Positions 55,001-64,000 of a stretch of 64,000 bases of DNA are shown one piece after another. The notes beneath the pieces are model-generated. The model ran no database searches. It was not told where the DNA came from and saw only the letters and a program-made list of their open reading frames with translations. The DNA lies in NCBI GenBank assembly GCA_032716605.1, contig CM064480.1, positions 26,650,129-26,714,128 of the forward strand, given 5' to 3'. The first letter of the stretch is position 1; each line of letters starts with the position of its first letter. Position numbers and translations under genes: made by a program. The stretch comes from Paralithodes platypus. Its lineage: Eukaryota > Arthropoda > Malacostraca > Decapoda > Lithodidae.

Positions 55001-58000
55001 TTATGAGTAGAAGATATTAGGTTTAATATTATTCTGAAACAGAAGTTGAGTTATAGAAGTATAATCCACTAGAACATTGTTTACACTCCTAGTTCTAAGA
55101 TTATAATCATGGGTCGGGGCTTGTAGGATTTTATCAGGGGATCGGTTGATGGGTATGATATCTCTGTCCATATTTTCTTGGACACAGTTTAAGTTTCTGT
55201 GCACTAATTTGAGGTGGTTAATGCTACTCCTGGATTCTTTACCTTTCTCCAGATGTCTAATGACTGCAATGTTGTGGCGAATACTGATCACACGATAGGG
55301 GCCTTCGAACAGAAGGTCCAGTTTATCAGCCCTGTCGTGAATTCTTGAGAACACAATGTCTCCTGGTTTAAGTTTTTGTTGTCTATTAGATTTGTGATTG
55401 CTTTTTATCATTTGTTCTTTGGTTAAGGTTAGTTTATTCATGACTTGTTTATGAATTCTTTTAAAGGTGTTTATATGATGAGTTATGAAATCCTGAGTAT
55501 ATATGGGTTTAATCTGTTCATTGAGCATGTGGGGTAGGTGTTTGTCTTCTCCAAAGACGATGAAATGAGGGGATTCACCTGTGGAGATATTAGGCAGAGA
55601 ATTCATAGTGCATTCCATGAAGGGGATAAATTCGTCCCAAATTTCATGATCCCTGTCAAGACAAATGTTTTTCAATTCATGGAGTATTTTACGGTTAGCT
55701 CTCTCAACTAGGCCGTTACTCTGTGGTGAGTAAGGGGCAACCCTGATGTGCTCTATCCCGTACTCATCACACATCTTAGACATAGTCTCGTTCACAAACT
55801 CCCCGCCATTATCTGAAAGAATAAATTTAGGTGAGGGGTATTTGCAAATCACGTTATTTACAAGAGTTTTAACGATAGTATTGGCTTCCTTATCAGGTAT
55901 GGGAGAGAGAATGGAGTACCTAGAGAAATGATCCGAGGCTACGAGAAGATAATTCATACCACTGTTAGTCTTAACAATTTTCAAAAGGTCTATGGCAATC
56001 AACTGGAAAGGTTTCTCTGGGACAGGATAAGTTTTGATATTAGCTTGGGGTGTAAGCTTAGGGTTAATTCTGGCACAGTTCTCGCAAGCGTCTATGTGAT
56101 TATCTATGTCAGATTTCATGGACTTCCAGTAGAATTGTTTTTGAGCAATGAGCATAGCCCTTTCTTTGCCAGGATGACCGACAAATTTAGAACCATGAAG
56201 ATGAGGGAGTATTTCTTCTACTTTATTGTTGGGTACAACTAACTGCAGAATGTTCCTTTCAAGTTGATGTTTGCCTTTGATGAGTTGATTACGAAATAGC
56301 GTGTTATCAATTAGAGTGTAATCTTCTAGGTGTTGGTTAGTTTCATTATTCTCTAGAGCAAGAATGATCTCACACAACTTGGGATCACCTCTCTGAGCTG
56401 TGGACATGTCTTCATTAGCTAAAGTCATCGTGTTTAAATGTGCACAAAGTACCGGATTACGAGAGAGAGCATCCGCTACAAAATTTTTGTGACCTTTAAT
56501 GTAGAGTATCCTAGGGTTGAAACTTTGTAATATGTACTTCCACCTTGCGCGTCTACCAGACATATCATTGTTGTCAAACAGATCAACTAGAGGCTTGTGA
56601 TCCGTCCACACTTCAATGTCATAGTTAAGGATTTTGTCTTTGAATGTCTGAAGAGCCCAGATTAGACCGGCTCCTTCAATGTCAGTGACACAGTAATTTT
56701 TCTCGGCAGGTTTAACCCTTAATTAGCGGCTCACCACATAAGTCGAGTTAAATAAAGCTGGACTATGTGGCGGCGCTCGACATAGGTCGAGTGGCAATTT
56801 CAGCACGTAATGTTGCTGAGAGAGAGAGACAAGTGGTGGCAGGAGACTAGCGAGCGTATGACTGCTCCAGACCACCGCGGCGAACCTACTGACACGAATC
56901 TCAGCTCCCTCCTCCCTCTCTCACTCGCTACATACTGAATTATATGGGGAAAGTACCGAATTACATGCTTTTTGCACTCGCGTTGCACGGTTATTGCAAG
57001 AAAACTAGCCATCATAAAAGGATCGTTATGGTGTCATTCGAAAGCTCTGTTTATGCCCTTTCAGGGATAGATACTTGTTTTACGTTCTGGGTCTTATTTA
57101 GGCATGAAAATGATCACGTAAACAGCCCTATTTTGGCTAAAAAGACCCCGCTGGGCGGTACATATAAATAAACCGCATAGGCCGCTCGTAAGGTGTTAAG
57201 AGTCCTGCTGGCAAAGGCTAAAGGTTGAAATTTATCGCGGCTGTCTTTTTGCATTAAACAAGCTCCAATACCGCTATAGGACGCGTCGGTGTGGATAATA
57301 AAAGGTTGAGTATAGTCGGGGTAAGACAGGCAGGGAGGATTACACAGGTGATGCTTCAACTCGTCAAATGATGTTTGTTCGGATTCTTTCCAATCAAATT
57401 CAGCGTCCTTTTTTAACAGTTTGAAAAGGGGACTGGCTTTTTCCGAAAATTTGGAGATGAAACTACGGTAGTACCCGGCTAGGCCAAGGAATTGGCGGAG
57501 TTGTGTCACATTTTCAGGTTGGGGAAATTCATGTATAGCTTTAGTGATATCGGTCTTTGTTCTGATGCCATCTGCTGAAAGTTCGTGACCGAGAAATTCA
57601 ACACTACGTTTTAAGAATTTACACTTTTTTAATTTTACCTTTAAACCTGCATCCTTTAGTTTTTGAAAGATCTTTCCTAGGCTTTCAAGGTGAGATTTGA
57701 TATCAGGCGACATTATAATGATGTCATCTATGTAGATTTGGATATCTTTGCCCAAATGGCCTGCAAGAATGTGACATATGAGCCGTTGGAAAAAGGCTGG
57801 ACTAGTTTTTAACCCTTGAGGGAGTCTATTGAACTCGTAAGTACCACTGGGAGTGCTGAAAGCTGTGTACTTACGGGAATCATCGTCCAACTTTATCTGA
57901 TGAAAACCACTACCTAAATCAATGGTAGAGAAGATTTTGTTTTTAGAGTTCAAATTACTCATAACTTCATTGATGGAGGGCATATAAAATTTCTCCTCAA

Positions 58001-59306
58001 TGATAGCGTCATTTAACTTCCTGAAGTCCACCACTAATCTCCACTCGTTGGGGTTCCGCTTAGGTACTAGGAATATAGGGCTCCTCCAACGACTGGATGA
58101 GGAAGAGACTACTTGTTGGTCTAACATAGCCTTGACTTGAGATTCTACCTGTTCTCTCTGAGCGTGAGCTAACCTATAAGAAGGACAGTATATGGGGTTA
58201 GTCTCCGAGTTGCGTAATATGATCTTGTGTTGAAGCACATCACAAAACCCAAGATCTTCATTATGTAACATAACTGCCTCTTTATACGTGCACAACAAAC
58301 TCACAAGATTCTCAGTGTAGTCCTCAAAATCAAGATCATTAATTAGAGATTTTATTTGTGACCTAGTCTCTGATTCATCCTTGCTAATAGCTGCGTTAAT
58401 GACAAGGTCTTTACTAACTGGTAAGCTTTGGTCGTTAAAAATAAAAGGGAAAACTTCTGCTTCCATAATCTTGGTACCACTTTTAATACTAAGTATGTTA
58501 TCTGAGTAATTGAGAATTAAAGTTTCAAAATATTCATTCTTGCTCTCATGAAGGGCTGGAGTGGTTATAAGACCCTTTATGGAGGTAGTGTCTGGAAGAG
58601 TGATGATGCTGTATTTGTGATAATTAGCGGGTAATTGATTGACATAAGTTTCTACCTTCATAGATGATTTTGGTTGAATAGTTACATCATCTTGCAAAAT
58701 CACGTCAGCTGTAAGGGAATGGTCAGTTATCAGATCACCTATAGATACCTCAGTGTATTGATAGCTAGGAGTGGGGGCATCAGGGGGGGTTTTAGTGACC
58801 TCTTGAGTGACCGAAAAGGGACTGGATTTTACGGTAGTTTTGAAACTGAATTTTCTTTTGGGTCTAGGTTTAGTGTGATCGAATGCCTGTTTTGGGTGGT
58901 TGGTGGTACTTTTGACAGAGGTTTCACTACTGCGTGTGCATTCGATGGTGTCGCCTTTTAAACCACCGATCATAACTTGGTCCATATGGGTGAAAATTAT
59001 GATTTTGAGCATATTCATACTAACAAACCCTAGGAGCAAGTCGGCATTTATGGGGAGTTTGTTAATGACATAGAATGGCAGGGGTGTTGCTAATTCTTCG
59101 GTGATCTTGATAGGTAGATAAACCTTAGATAATGTCTCTAATGAATTGTCACTGACTGATTTTATATTGACATCAGGGTAAGATTGACTGAATTGATTAT
59201 TAGAATTTATAAGATTAAATTTGTTGAGACTTATAAGATTCACTGGGGAGCCTGTGTCTAAAAAGAGATTTAGATTATGCTCTTCGCATTTAGCGGGTAA
59301 AAGCAA
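55001..59306 (-). pseudogene. pol: Gypsy pol (protease, RT, RNase H, integrase), split by a TTAA element
   Basis: The upstream frame (57114-59306) has a protease site (LFLDTGSPVN, D17), RT motif A (FSTIDLGSGFHQ), YIDD at 525-528 and the start of RNase H (IIHTDASYSG). The downstream frame (55001-56611) has the RNase H end (WTDHKPL, VADALSR), the integrase zinc finger (HLHGSKFVGHPGKE ... CENC) and the core (AIDLL, ILSDNGGEF, VERANRKIL). The pol frame is open upstream of 59306 and overlaps the gag end, one register back (-1), as in related elements. The break is the insertion at 56716-57195 and no other lesion is seen. Confidence 0.88.
56716..57195. mobile_element. Non-autonomous piggyBac-like element (480 bp) in gypsy pol
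   Basis: TTAA is duplicated on both sides (56712-56715, 57196-57199). The ends are imperfect inverted repeats: CCCTTAATTAGCGGC on the left and, inverted, CACCTTACGAGCGGC on the right. No ORF of note is inside. A second inverted-looking pair, ATAAGTCGAGTT and CGACATAGGTCGAGT, lies near the left end (about 56737-56790). Confidence 0.8.
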
Positions 59307-59413
59307 GGAAGATTTATCAAGACAACCTATTTCGACAGATTTGAGGGGTCGAGTTTGGGTGGCATTGTTGGTCCGCCCAGCACAGTTTGGAGGTATAGTA
59401 CCGTGCTGGGCGT

Positions 59414-59698
59414 CTATTCTTCCCCCGAACTGGTTGATTTTGTCTTGACTGAAGCGGCCGTTTTGGTGTTTCCTGGTGTGGCCGTTTTGGTGTTTCCTGG
59501 TGTGGCCGTTTTGGTGTTTCCTGGTGTGGCCATCCTAGTCTTTTCCCTAAGAGCCTTCATGTGAGTGCAGAACTTGGTCCAATGACCCTTAGATTTGCAT
59601 TTGCGGCAAAATGGTTCTTTATGTGATGCCATCTCCTGTTCCTCTCTTACCTTGATGAGGCATTCAGGAGTTATATGACCCTGGTTACCGCAATAATA
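59414..59698 (-). pseudogene. gag: Gag nucleocapsid fragment
   Basis: About 95 codons contain two Cys/His knuckles (CYYCGNQGHITPEC and CRKCKSKGHWTKFC) and then three tandem copies of an 8-residue ATPGNTKT-type repeat (24-bp unit, about 59455-59530). Upstream, similarity to Gag stops abruptly at 59699, where a stop codon comes in with the rearranged segment. Matrix and capsid are missing in this orientation. The pol frame overlaps the 3' end in the -1 register. Confidence 0.75.
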
Positions 59699-60787
59699 AC
59701 ACACAACTAGCCGCTACGTGTGTACATCCGTACACACACACAACGCCCCTGCCTGTCGTACGACCAACTGATCAACACTGACACAACGTTCTCTAAGAGG
59801 GATCATGTGAGTGCTTAACTTTACTTAAAAGTGCATTGTTTAAGTGGATTAAGTGATCATGTTTTCAAAGCCTCAACCATTAGAGTTCACATATACCGCA
59901 GGTGTGATTACTAGATCACATTCTCAAAATGACCCACTGACACACACAGTCAAACACCAACAACAACACCACCACCACCACCTTTACCTACCCTCCCTCC
60001 ACCTGATCAACCTCCGCATTCACAAATTTCCATAAATACCAACCTCCAACCCCCACTTACACAATATTCGGAGGCCACTGAACACTTATTTACTCTGCCA
60101 TCTAGAGTTAATGATAATAGACGTGTATCATTTTCTCAACCTCAAAACTCAAATACATCTTTCAACATCACTTATTCAAACAAACAAAACACAGCCCCTC
60201 CTATGCATTCAGCTTCTAGCTGGAATACTACTTGGGATGATGGTTCAAATCCCAATATGGCGACCTTGCAAATAGCGTATTAAGACTATATTTAAGTTTT
60301 TCCCCAATCTACCCCTCTACAATTATCAACATTACAAATCCCTAATTATACCTTACATTTCATGTGAGGATAATTGCTGTACTTCAAACCCTGCCTACCA
60401 GCCTTGCAGTTTCTCCAAAAGCCTTACAGCCTGCCAGCCTGACAACCATACAGCCTGCCAGCCTTTCTGCCAAGCTGCAAGCGTGTGCGTACGTCCATGG
60501 TACACACACAGTCACAACGCCTCGACCAGCCGCAACAACCACACACAACTAGCCGCTACGTGTGTACATCCGTACACACACACAATGCCCCTGCCTGTCG
60601 TACGACCAACTGATCAACACTGACACAACGTTCTCTAAGAGGGATCATGTGAGTGCTTAACTTTACTTAAAAGTGCATTGTTTAAGTGGATTAAGTGATC
60701 ATGTTTTCAAAGCCTCAACCATTAGAGTTCACATATACCGCAGGTGTGATTACTAGATCACATTCTCAAAATGACCCACTGACACAC
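59699..60787 (+). repeat. 247-bp direct repeat flanking 595 bp in the gypsy 5' region
   Basis: Copies 59699-59945 and 60541-60787 differ at about one base. Each carries what looks like a retroelement leader (AGTGCTTAACTTTACTT) and a gag start on the plus strand, opposite to pol and env. A 15-nt inverted match, ATATGGCGACCTTGC (60255-60269) against 60806-60820, coincides with the LTR/primer-binding-site junction. Confidence 0.8.
59859..60283 (+). pseudogene. Gag N-terminus-like sequence on the opposite strand
   Basis: The ATG at 59859 opens with MFSKPQPLEFTYTAGVITR. About 30 codons later a one-register shift leads to an open Pro-rich frame (PPPPPLPTLPPPDQPP and onward) ending at TAA 60281-60283, about 110 codons. 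Composition fits the disordered N-terminus of a retroelement Gag, but assignment is by context only. It is antisense to the element it lies in. Confidence 0.55.
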
Positions 60788-60838
60788 TCACCCACTGATA
60801 TCCTGGCAAGGTCGCCATATAATATGTTAAGTATATAG
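60701..60838 (+). pseudogene. Second copy of the gag-start-like sequence, running into the LTR
   Basis: This repeats the first 28 codons of the 59859 frame and then reads through the primer-binding site and into the LTR, stopping at 60836-60838. The C-terminal part is therefore antisense LTR sequence and not real protein. Confidence 0.6.
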
Positions 60839-61412
60839 GGGATTAAAGGTAATAACACAACACATTAATTATTGGATAAGTGATAATAAGTATAAACGTA
60901 CAGGTATATAAGTACAGATATATGATAAGGCTTGTAATAAAAGCCTTAGAAGCAAGGTGATATATGACTTGTGTGATCTAATATATCTAGGGGATATAGG
61001 AGCTTGGCTATAGAGGATGAGTCTGAGTCTAGAGTCTAGAGGGAGTAAAGAGCTCTGACTCTCTCTGGCTGAGGTCTGTTGAAGTCTAACTGAAGATGCC
61101 TGAGTAAGAAGGCATCAACTGGGTTCAAGGATGCTGAAGCAACACAGCATCAACTCAGCATTCTGGTATGACGTAGGACCGGATAAATACCTTATACAGT
61201 TTACATTTACAGAGGAAATGGGTGTTGATTTAAGTGGAAGTAACAACAAATATATTATATGTTAAAGAGATAGATAAAGTTATAGGGAGTTCAATAAATG
61301 AAGAATGTTTAATAATAATGTTGAGAGTTTAAAAGTTACAGGGATAAAGGCATATAAGCAGTGAGATATATGTATAGCAATATAAATGCAGGGCTTATAA
61401 TGTCATACTACA
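60818..61412 (-). repeat. Gypsy 5' LTR
   Basis: 595 bp, nearly identical to 51952-52546. On the minus strand the primer-binding site TGGCGACCTTGCC begins immediately after the LTR end, at 60817. Confidence 0.88.
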
Positions 61413-62171
61413 AAATATCTATAAGCTATAATCCAAACAAAATCAAATTAAATTAATATTACTCCATATCTAAACTGAATTCTATCTGAAACAAGCTAAT
61501 TTATATCCAAAGGTCTCACATAATAAATTATATATAGGGTAAGGTTATAAGGGTTAATATTAGCCAGGAATTAACTCACCAATAGTTCCACATGGCAACG
61601 AAACAAAGGAGAACCTTTACCCAATATGGCGGACAATGGGGAGGCAAGACATCGGCCCTGAGGCTCGAGTCAAGTGAAAGAAAGAACAAATGATTATATG
61701 GGAATGGACATGAATACTATGCTTATCTGTCAGTCAGTCATGGCGTTGATGAGAGCGTTGTGATGGTGTAGATGTATGTATTGCTGTCAGTGTATTGTGT
61801 TTAGAGGCACAAAAGCTCGATCAACTGAAGGCGGAAATTAGATGTTAACTGGTCGGTGTTCGTGGAGGCTCTGCCCTTCGTCCAGACCTACATTTTGCTG
61901 CCTTGGCAAACGCCAGGAGCCCAAATTATCGTACCGCATCTAGGTTGCTCAATACGATAAATTATATTAATATATACAATAAATTCATATATACTACATA
62001 AGACCATGTCAATATTGCTTAATAGCATATTAGGCCTTTTATAATCTTAACTTACTTACAATCTTATAATATACGATCTACTCGTCCTACGCTGTGCAGC
62101 GGGAACGACCGTGACGTCACAGAGACGTACGGTATCACAAAAGAGTCATACCCTATCGTATTTACACGATA
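61413..62171 (-). repeat. Outer part of the BEL-2 5' LTR
   Basis: This continues the LTR broken at 51951; the first four bases are the gypsy duplication AAAT. It closely matches 44050-44807 and ends TTTACACGATA. Confidence 0.88.
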
Positions 62172-62173
62172 CT

Positions 62174-62646
62174 ATCTATCTATCTATCTATTGCCTGACG
62201 CCGTGATCCCCGAAGGGGTGGCCACGAACGAACCGCCCCCATGCACCTCTGTCCCCAGTCAGTCGACGCCCCTCCCCCCAACCAGCACCGCCTTCGTTCA
62301 TGTAGTTCCTCACTCCATCCTTCCACCTCATATTCGGTCTACCTCTCCCCCTCTGTCCCTCCACCTCGCTCTCGTACACCCTCTTAGTCATTCTCTCGCT
62401 TTCCATACGTTCCATATGGCCGAACCATCTCAAGTTGTTCCTTTTCACACTTTCCAGCACATCTACCTCCACACCACACCTCCTTCTTACTTCCTCATTA
62501 GTCTGTCTATCCCTCCATGTAACTCCGCACGCACTCCTTAAGTAATTCATTTCCACTGCTCTCACTCTTGGTCTGAGTCTCTCAACCAACGTCCATGCTT
62601 CGCTTCCGTAAGTCAGTGTCGGGATTACCACACTGTCATGTGTGGT
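62174..62646 (-). mobile_element. RTE-like LINE, 3' fragment
   Basis: The fragment lies between two copies of ACGATACT (62166-62173, 62647-62654), read as its target-site duplication at the BEL-2 LTR edge. The 3' end (low coordinates) is a short ATAG tandem repeat rather than poly(A), as in RTE-type LINEs. The element is strongly 5' truncated. Confidence 0.75.
62188..62646 (-). CDS. C-terminal end of an RTE-like reverse transcriptase
   Basis: About 152 codons are open from the truncation point to the stop at 62188. The pattern VVIPTLTYGSEAWTL, then NNLRWFGHMERM and GQRGRGRPNMRW, is typical of the region downstream of the RT palm in RTE/BovB-like and related LINE proteins found widely in animals. 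The palm itself is missing. The frame on the plus strand at the same place is a shadow. Confidence 0.75.
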   Translation of the reverse strand, partial: TTHDSVVIPTLTYGSEAWTLVERLRPRVRAVEMNYLRSACGVTWRDRQTNEEVRRRCGVEVDVLESVKRNNLRWFGHMERMESERMTKRVYESEVEGQRGRGRPNMRWKDGVRNYMNEGGAGWGEGRRLTGDRGAWGRFVRGHPFGDHGVRQ

Positions 62647-62653
62647 ACGATAC

Positions 62654-63313
62654 TGCCTATGGTTAATTTAGATGAAGTGGACTGTATATTTTAATTTATA
62701 TTATTAACACATATAGAAAATATTTTATCTTGGATGGTAAGCTCAGTTGGTGTTTAAAAGATGGCGGAAGATATGCTAGTTGACTCGAGTAGGTTAGTAG
62801 GATAAGGAAAGCTGAAGGAAAGAGGCTAGGATAGGATAGATAATTACTTTAAATTTCGTGATAGCTAATAAAGATGATAATGTAGTGACTATGAAATATG
62901 AGATGCAAGTGAAGCTAAAACACCTAAATATGAAACAATGAAGAAATAAGCTTAGCGTGTAGCTGGGACGGAGGTTGGGTGGAGAGTGAGGACGAGAGAA
63001 ACGTCTTGGTGTCTCTCGTGACTATCCGCGCACGCGCATAGCATATGGAAAATGTATCCCATCCTTATACAATGAGATACATATGAACAATATTAATAAG
63101 TAATATACAAATATATATGGGAATTATAATCCTACAATAATTTCCCATATTCAACTACAGAATAATATATTCTTCCCAAATTATGGAACGTCCAACATAA
63201 GGTTACGGAAGCGTTCAACTTAAGACTACGGAAAGATACGTAACGCTACAGCAATCCAGATTACGTAGCATCGAGACTGTTCATACTAGATAAGAGTATA
63301 CTGAGTATGGACA
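62654..63313 (-). repeat. BEL-3 3' LTR (boundaries inferred)
   Basis: On the minus strand it would start TGTCCATACTCAG at 63313, after a purine-rich GGTGGCGGGAATA tract, and end ATAGGCA at 62654, giving TG...CA ends. No second LTR is in the window to confirm this. Confidence 0.6.
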
Positions 63314-63348
63314 TATTCCCGCCACCGAAATATAAAAAATTTACATGA

Positions 63349-64000
63349 TTATATTTGCCCGGAGGCAATCTTATCCCGCCAAGCTTGGGAGGATATCTGG
63401 ACTGCCTGTCGACTGGGGCGTCCGCCGGACGCGTCAACAGGCTGCGCCGAAGTAGGAGCCAGGGAGGGGACATCTATGGATAACTGGTCCGAGGGGGCGG
63501 CCTTGCGATCTAGGTCGCCTTCAAGAGGATATAGTCGTACTGTCGGCCGTGTGATTACTCCAGTCCTGGTGCGAACTTTTGCTACCCGAACCTCACCATC
63601 ACGACCGGGTAACAACTCCTCTATACGACCCAATTTCCAGAATGCACGCGGGCCCTCTTCATGGATGGTTACCACGTCACCTACCCTAGGCCAATGACCT
63701 GTTAATGGTTCTAGTTTACTTTTTTGTGCTTCTCTTAAAGTCACCAGATATTCTGTCGACCAGCGATGCCAAATTTCTCGCGATAGTTTACGAATATATT
63801 TGTAGCGGGCCGATATCACTTCCTTACTTGTGTAGTCTGGATCTTCCATAGTATCCTCATTATGTTCTTCAGGAAGATCCCGCAGTCTGTATCCACGTAC
63901 CAGTACTGAGGGTGTGATTGGGGTAAGGTCGTCCAAATCACCAGAAGCATAATATAGAGGGCGATCATTTACGGTGGCTTCAATCTCTTAACCCGGGAAC
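63349..64000 (-). pseudogene. BEL-3 pol C-terminus (end of integrase)
   Basis: The frame (195 codons from 63936, open up to about 63985) starts with EIEATVNDRPL, the end of the integrase core. It continues with RYKYIRKLSREIWHRWSTEYL and the DUF5641-like C-terminal domain (GDVVTIHEEGPRAFWKLGRI). It ends IASGQI, as do the BEL-1/-2 proteins (IASGQL). A TAA lies in frame just upstream, near 63988, suggesting decay. Confidence 0.78.

Larger units (their letters stand above)
51952..61412 (-). mobile_element. Env-bearing Ty3/gypsy (errantivirus-like) element in the BEL-2 5' LTR
   Basis: Two 595-bp LTRs (51952-52546, 60818-61412) are flanked by the 4-bp duplication AAAT (51948-51951, 61413-61416). 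On the minus strand the order is LTR, primer-binding site (TGGCGACCTTGCC from 60817), a rearranged gag region, nucleocapsid fragment, pol and env. I counted only about three LTR differences, so the insertion is recent. Pol is split by a 480-bp element and the main part of gag is lost, so this copy cannot act alone. Confidence 0.9.
44025..62652 (-). mobile_element. BEL-2: BEL/Pao LTR retrotransposon with three nested insertions
   Basis: The 3' LTR is 44025-44807. The 5' LTR is 51924-51951 plus 61417-62171, split by the gypsy element. The duplication CTGCC is at 44020-44024 and 62653-62657; the right copy is reached after the RTE insert is skipped. A hAT-like element sits in pol. Gag-pol carries frameshifts and two stop mutations. 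Confidence 0.88.
62654..64000 (-). mobile_element. BEL-3: 3' end of another BEL/Pao retrotransposon
   Basis: The 3' LTR (62654-63313) and the end of pol are present; the rest lies right of the window. Its pol differs clearly from BEL-1/-2, so it is another family. The low-coordinate edge of the LTR coincides with the BEL-2 target CTGCC. Confidence 0.78.

Noticed and set aside
59699..60787. A separate LTR element with 247-bp LTRs on the plus strand
   Set aside because: The repeats lack TG...CA-type ends, a primer-binding site after the first copy and any pol between them, and each contains the gag start itself.
62191..62541. Plus-strand Pro/Ser-rich frame
   Set aside because: Antisense shadow of the RTE-like LINE C-terminus.
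62641..62660. BEL-3 LTR starting at TGTGGTACGATAC (62641)
   Set aside because: The TGTGGT bases read in frame as part of the RTE protein, and ACGATACT then CTGCC are explained as the RTE and BEL-2 duplications, so the LTR edge is placed at 62654.
1..64000. CRISPR array, prokaryotic operons, integron or phage
   Set aside because: Repeats are LTRs, ITRs and microsatellites; gene content is wholly eukaryotic retroelement and transposon.

Overview
This window is eukaryotic DNA made almost entirely of transposable elements, many nested inside one another. I found no host gene, no rRNA and no stand-alone tRNA gene. The element mix (DIRS-like tyrosine-recombinase retrotransposons, BEL/Pao, an env-bearing Ty3/gypsy element of errantivirus type, piggyBac, hAT, pogo-like, CR1/Jockey-like and RTE-like LINEs, a tRNA-headed SINE) fits an invertebrate. 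A short (TTAGG)5 run and the baculovirus-F-like envelope make an arthropod most likely, perhaps a crustacean, but this is inference.

Layout. 1-495: 3' end of a LINE, inserted in the 3' region of DIRS-A. 496-8307: DIRS-A (minus). 8488-20039: DIRS-B (minus), carrying a SINE-containing insertion (9478-10707) and a LINE (16846-18532). 20633-27678: a small repeat-armed DNA element split by DIRS-C (plus, 20829-27530), which is internally deleted and has duplicated leader segments. 27679-30454: mostly unrecognised DNA with a pogo-like non-autonomous element (29166-30123) and a perfect hairpin. 30459-42649: a decayed piggyBac transposon (minus) whose 5' coding end is interrupted by BEL-1 (33861-42326), whose own 5' LTR is interrupted by a LINE (40445-41647). 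42864-44024: 3' end of a divergent DIRS-D. 44025-62652: BEL-2 (minus), carrying a hAT-like element in pol (48243-49601), an env-bearing gypsy element in its 5' LTR (51952-61412) and an RTE-type LINE at its outer LTR edge (62174-62646). The gypsy pol is itself split by a 480-bp TTAA-flanked element. 62654-64000: 3' LTR and pol end of BEL-3.

How the pieces work. The DIRS elements encode Gag, an RT/RNase H protein with a C-terminal methyltransferase-like domain, and an overlapping tyrosine recombinase. They show the terminal inverted repeats and the internal complementary region used in rolling-circle-like DIRS replication. The BEL elements encode Gag-protease-RT-RNase H-integrase in one frame, now broken by several frameshifts and stops. 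The gypsy element has two 595-bp LTRs differing at only a few sites, an open env frame with a furin-type site, fusion-peptide-like segment and membrane anchor, a pol frame broken only by the inserted element, and a strikingly rearranged gag/leader region in which gag-like sequence lies on the opposite strand.

Target-site duplications allow relative ages to be read: piggyBac < BEL-1 < LINE on the left; DIRS-D/BEL-3 < BEL-2 < (hAT, gypsy, RTE) < TTAA element on the right. All identifications come from reading motifs and comparing copies within the window; no database search was possible.
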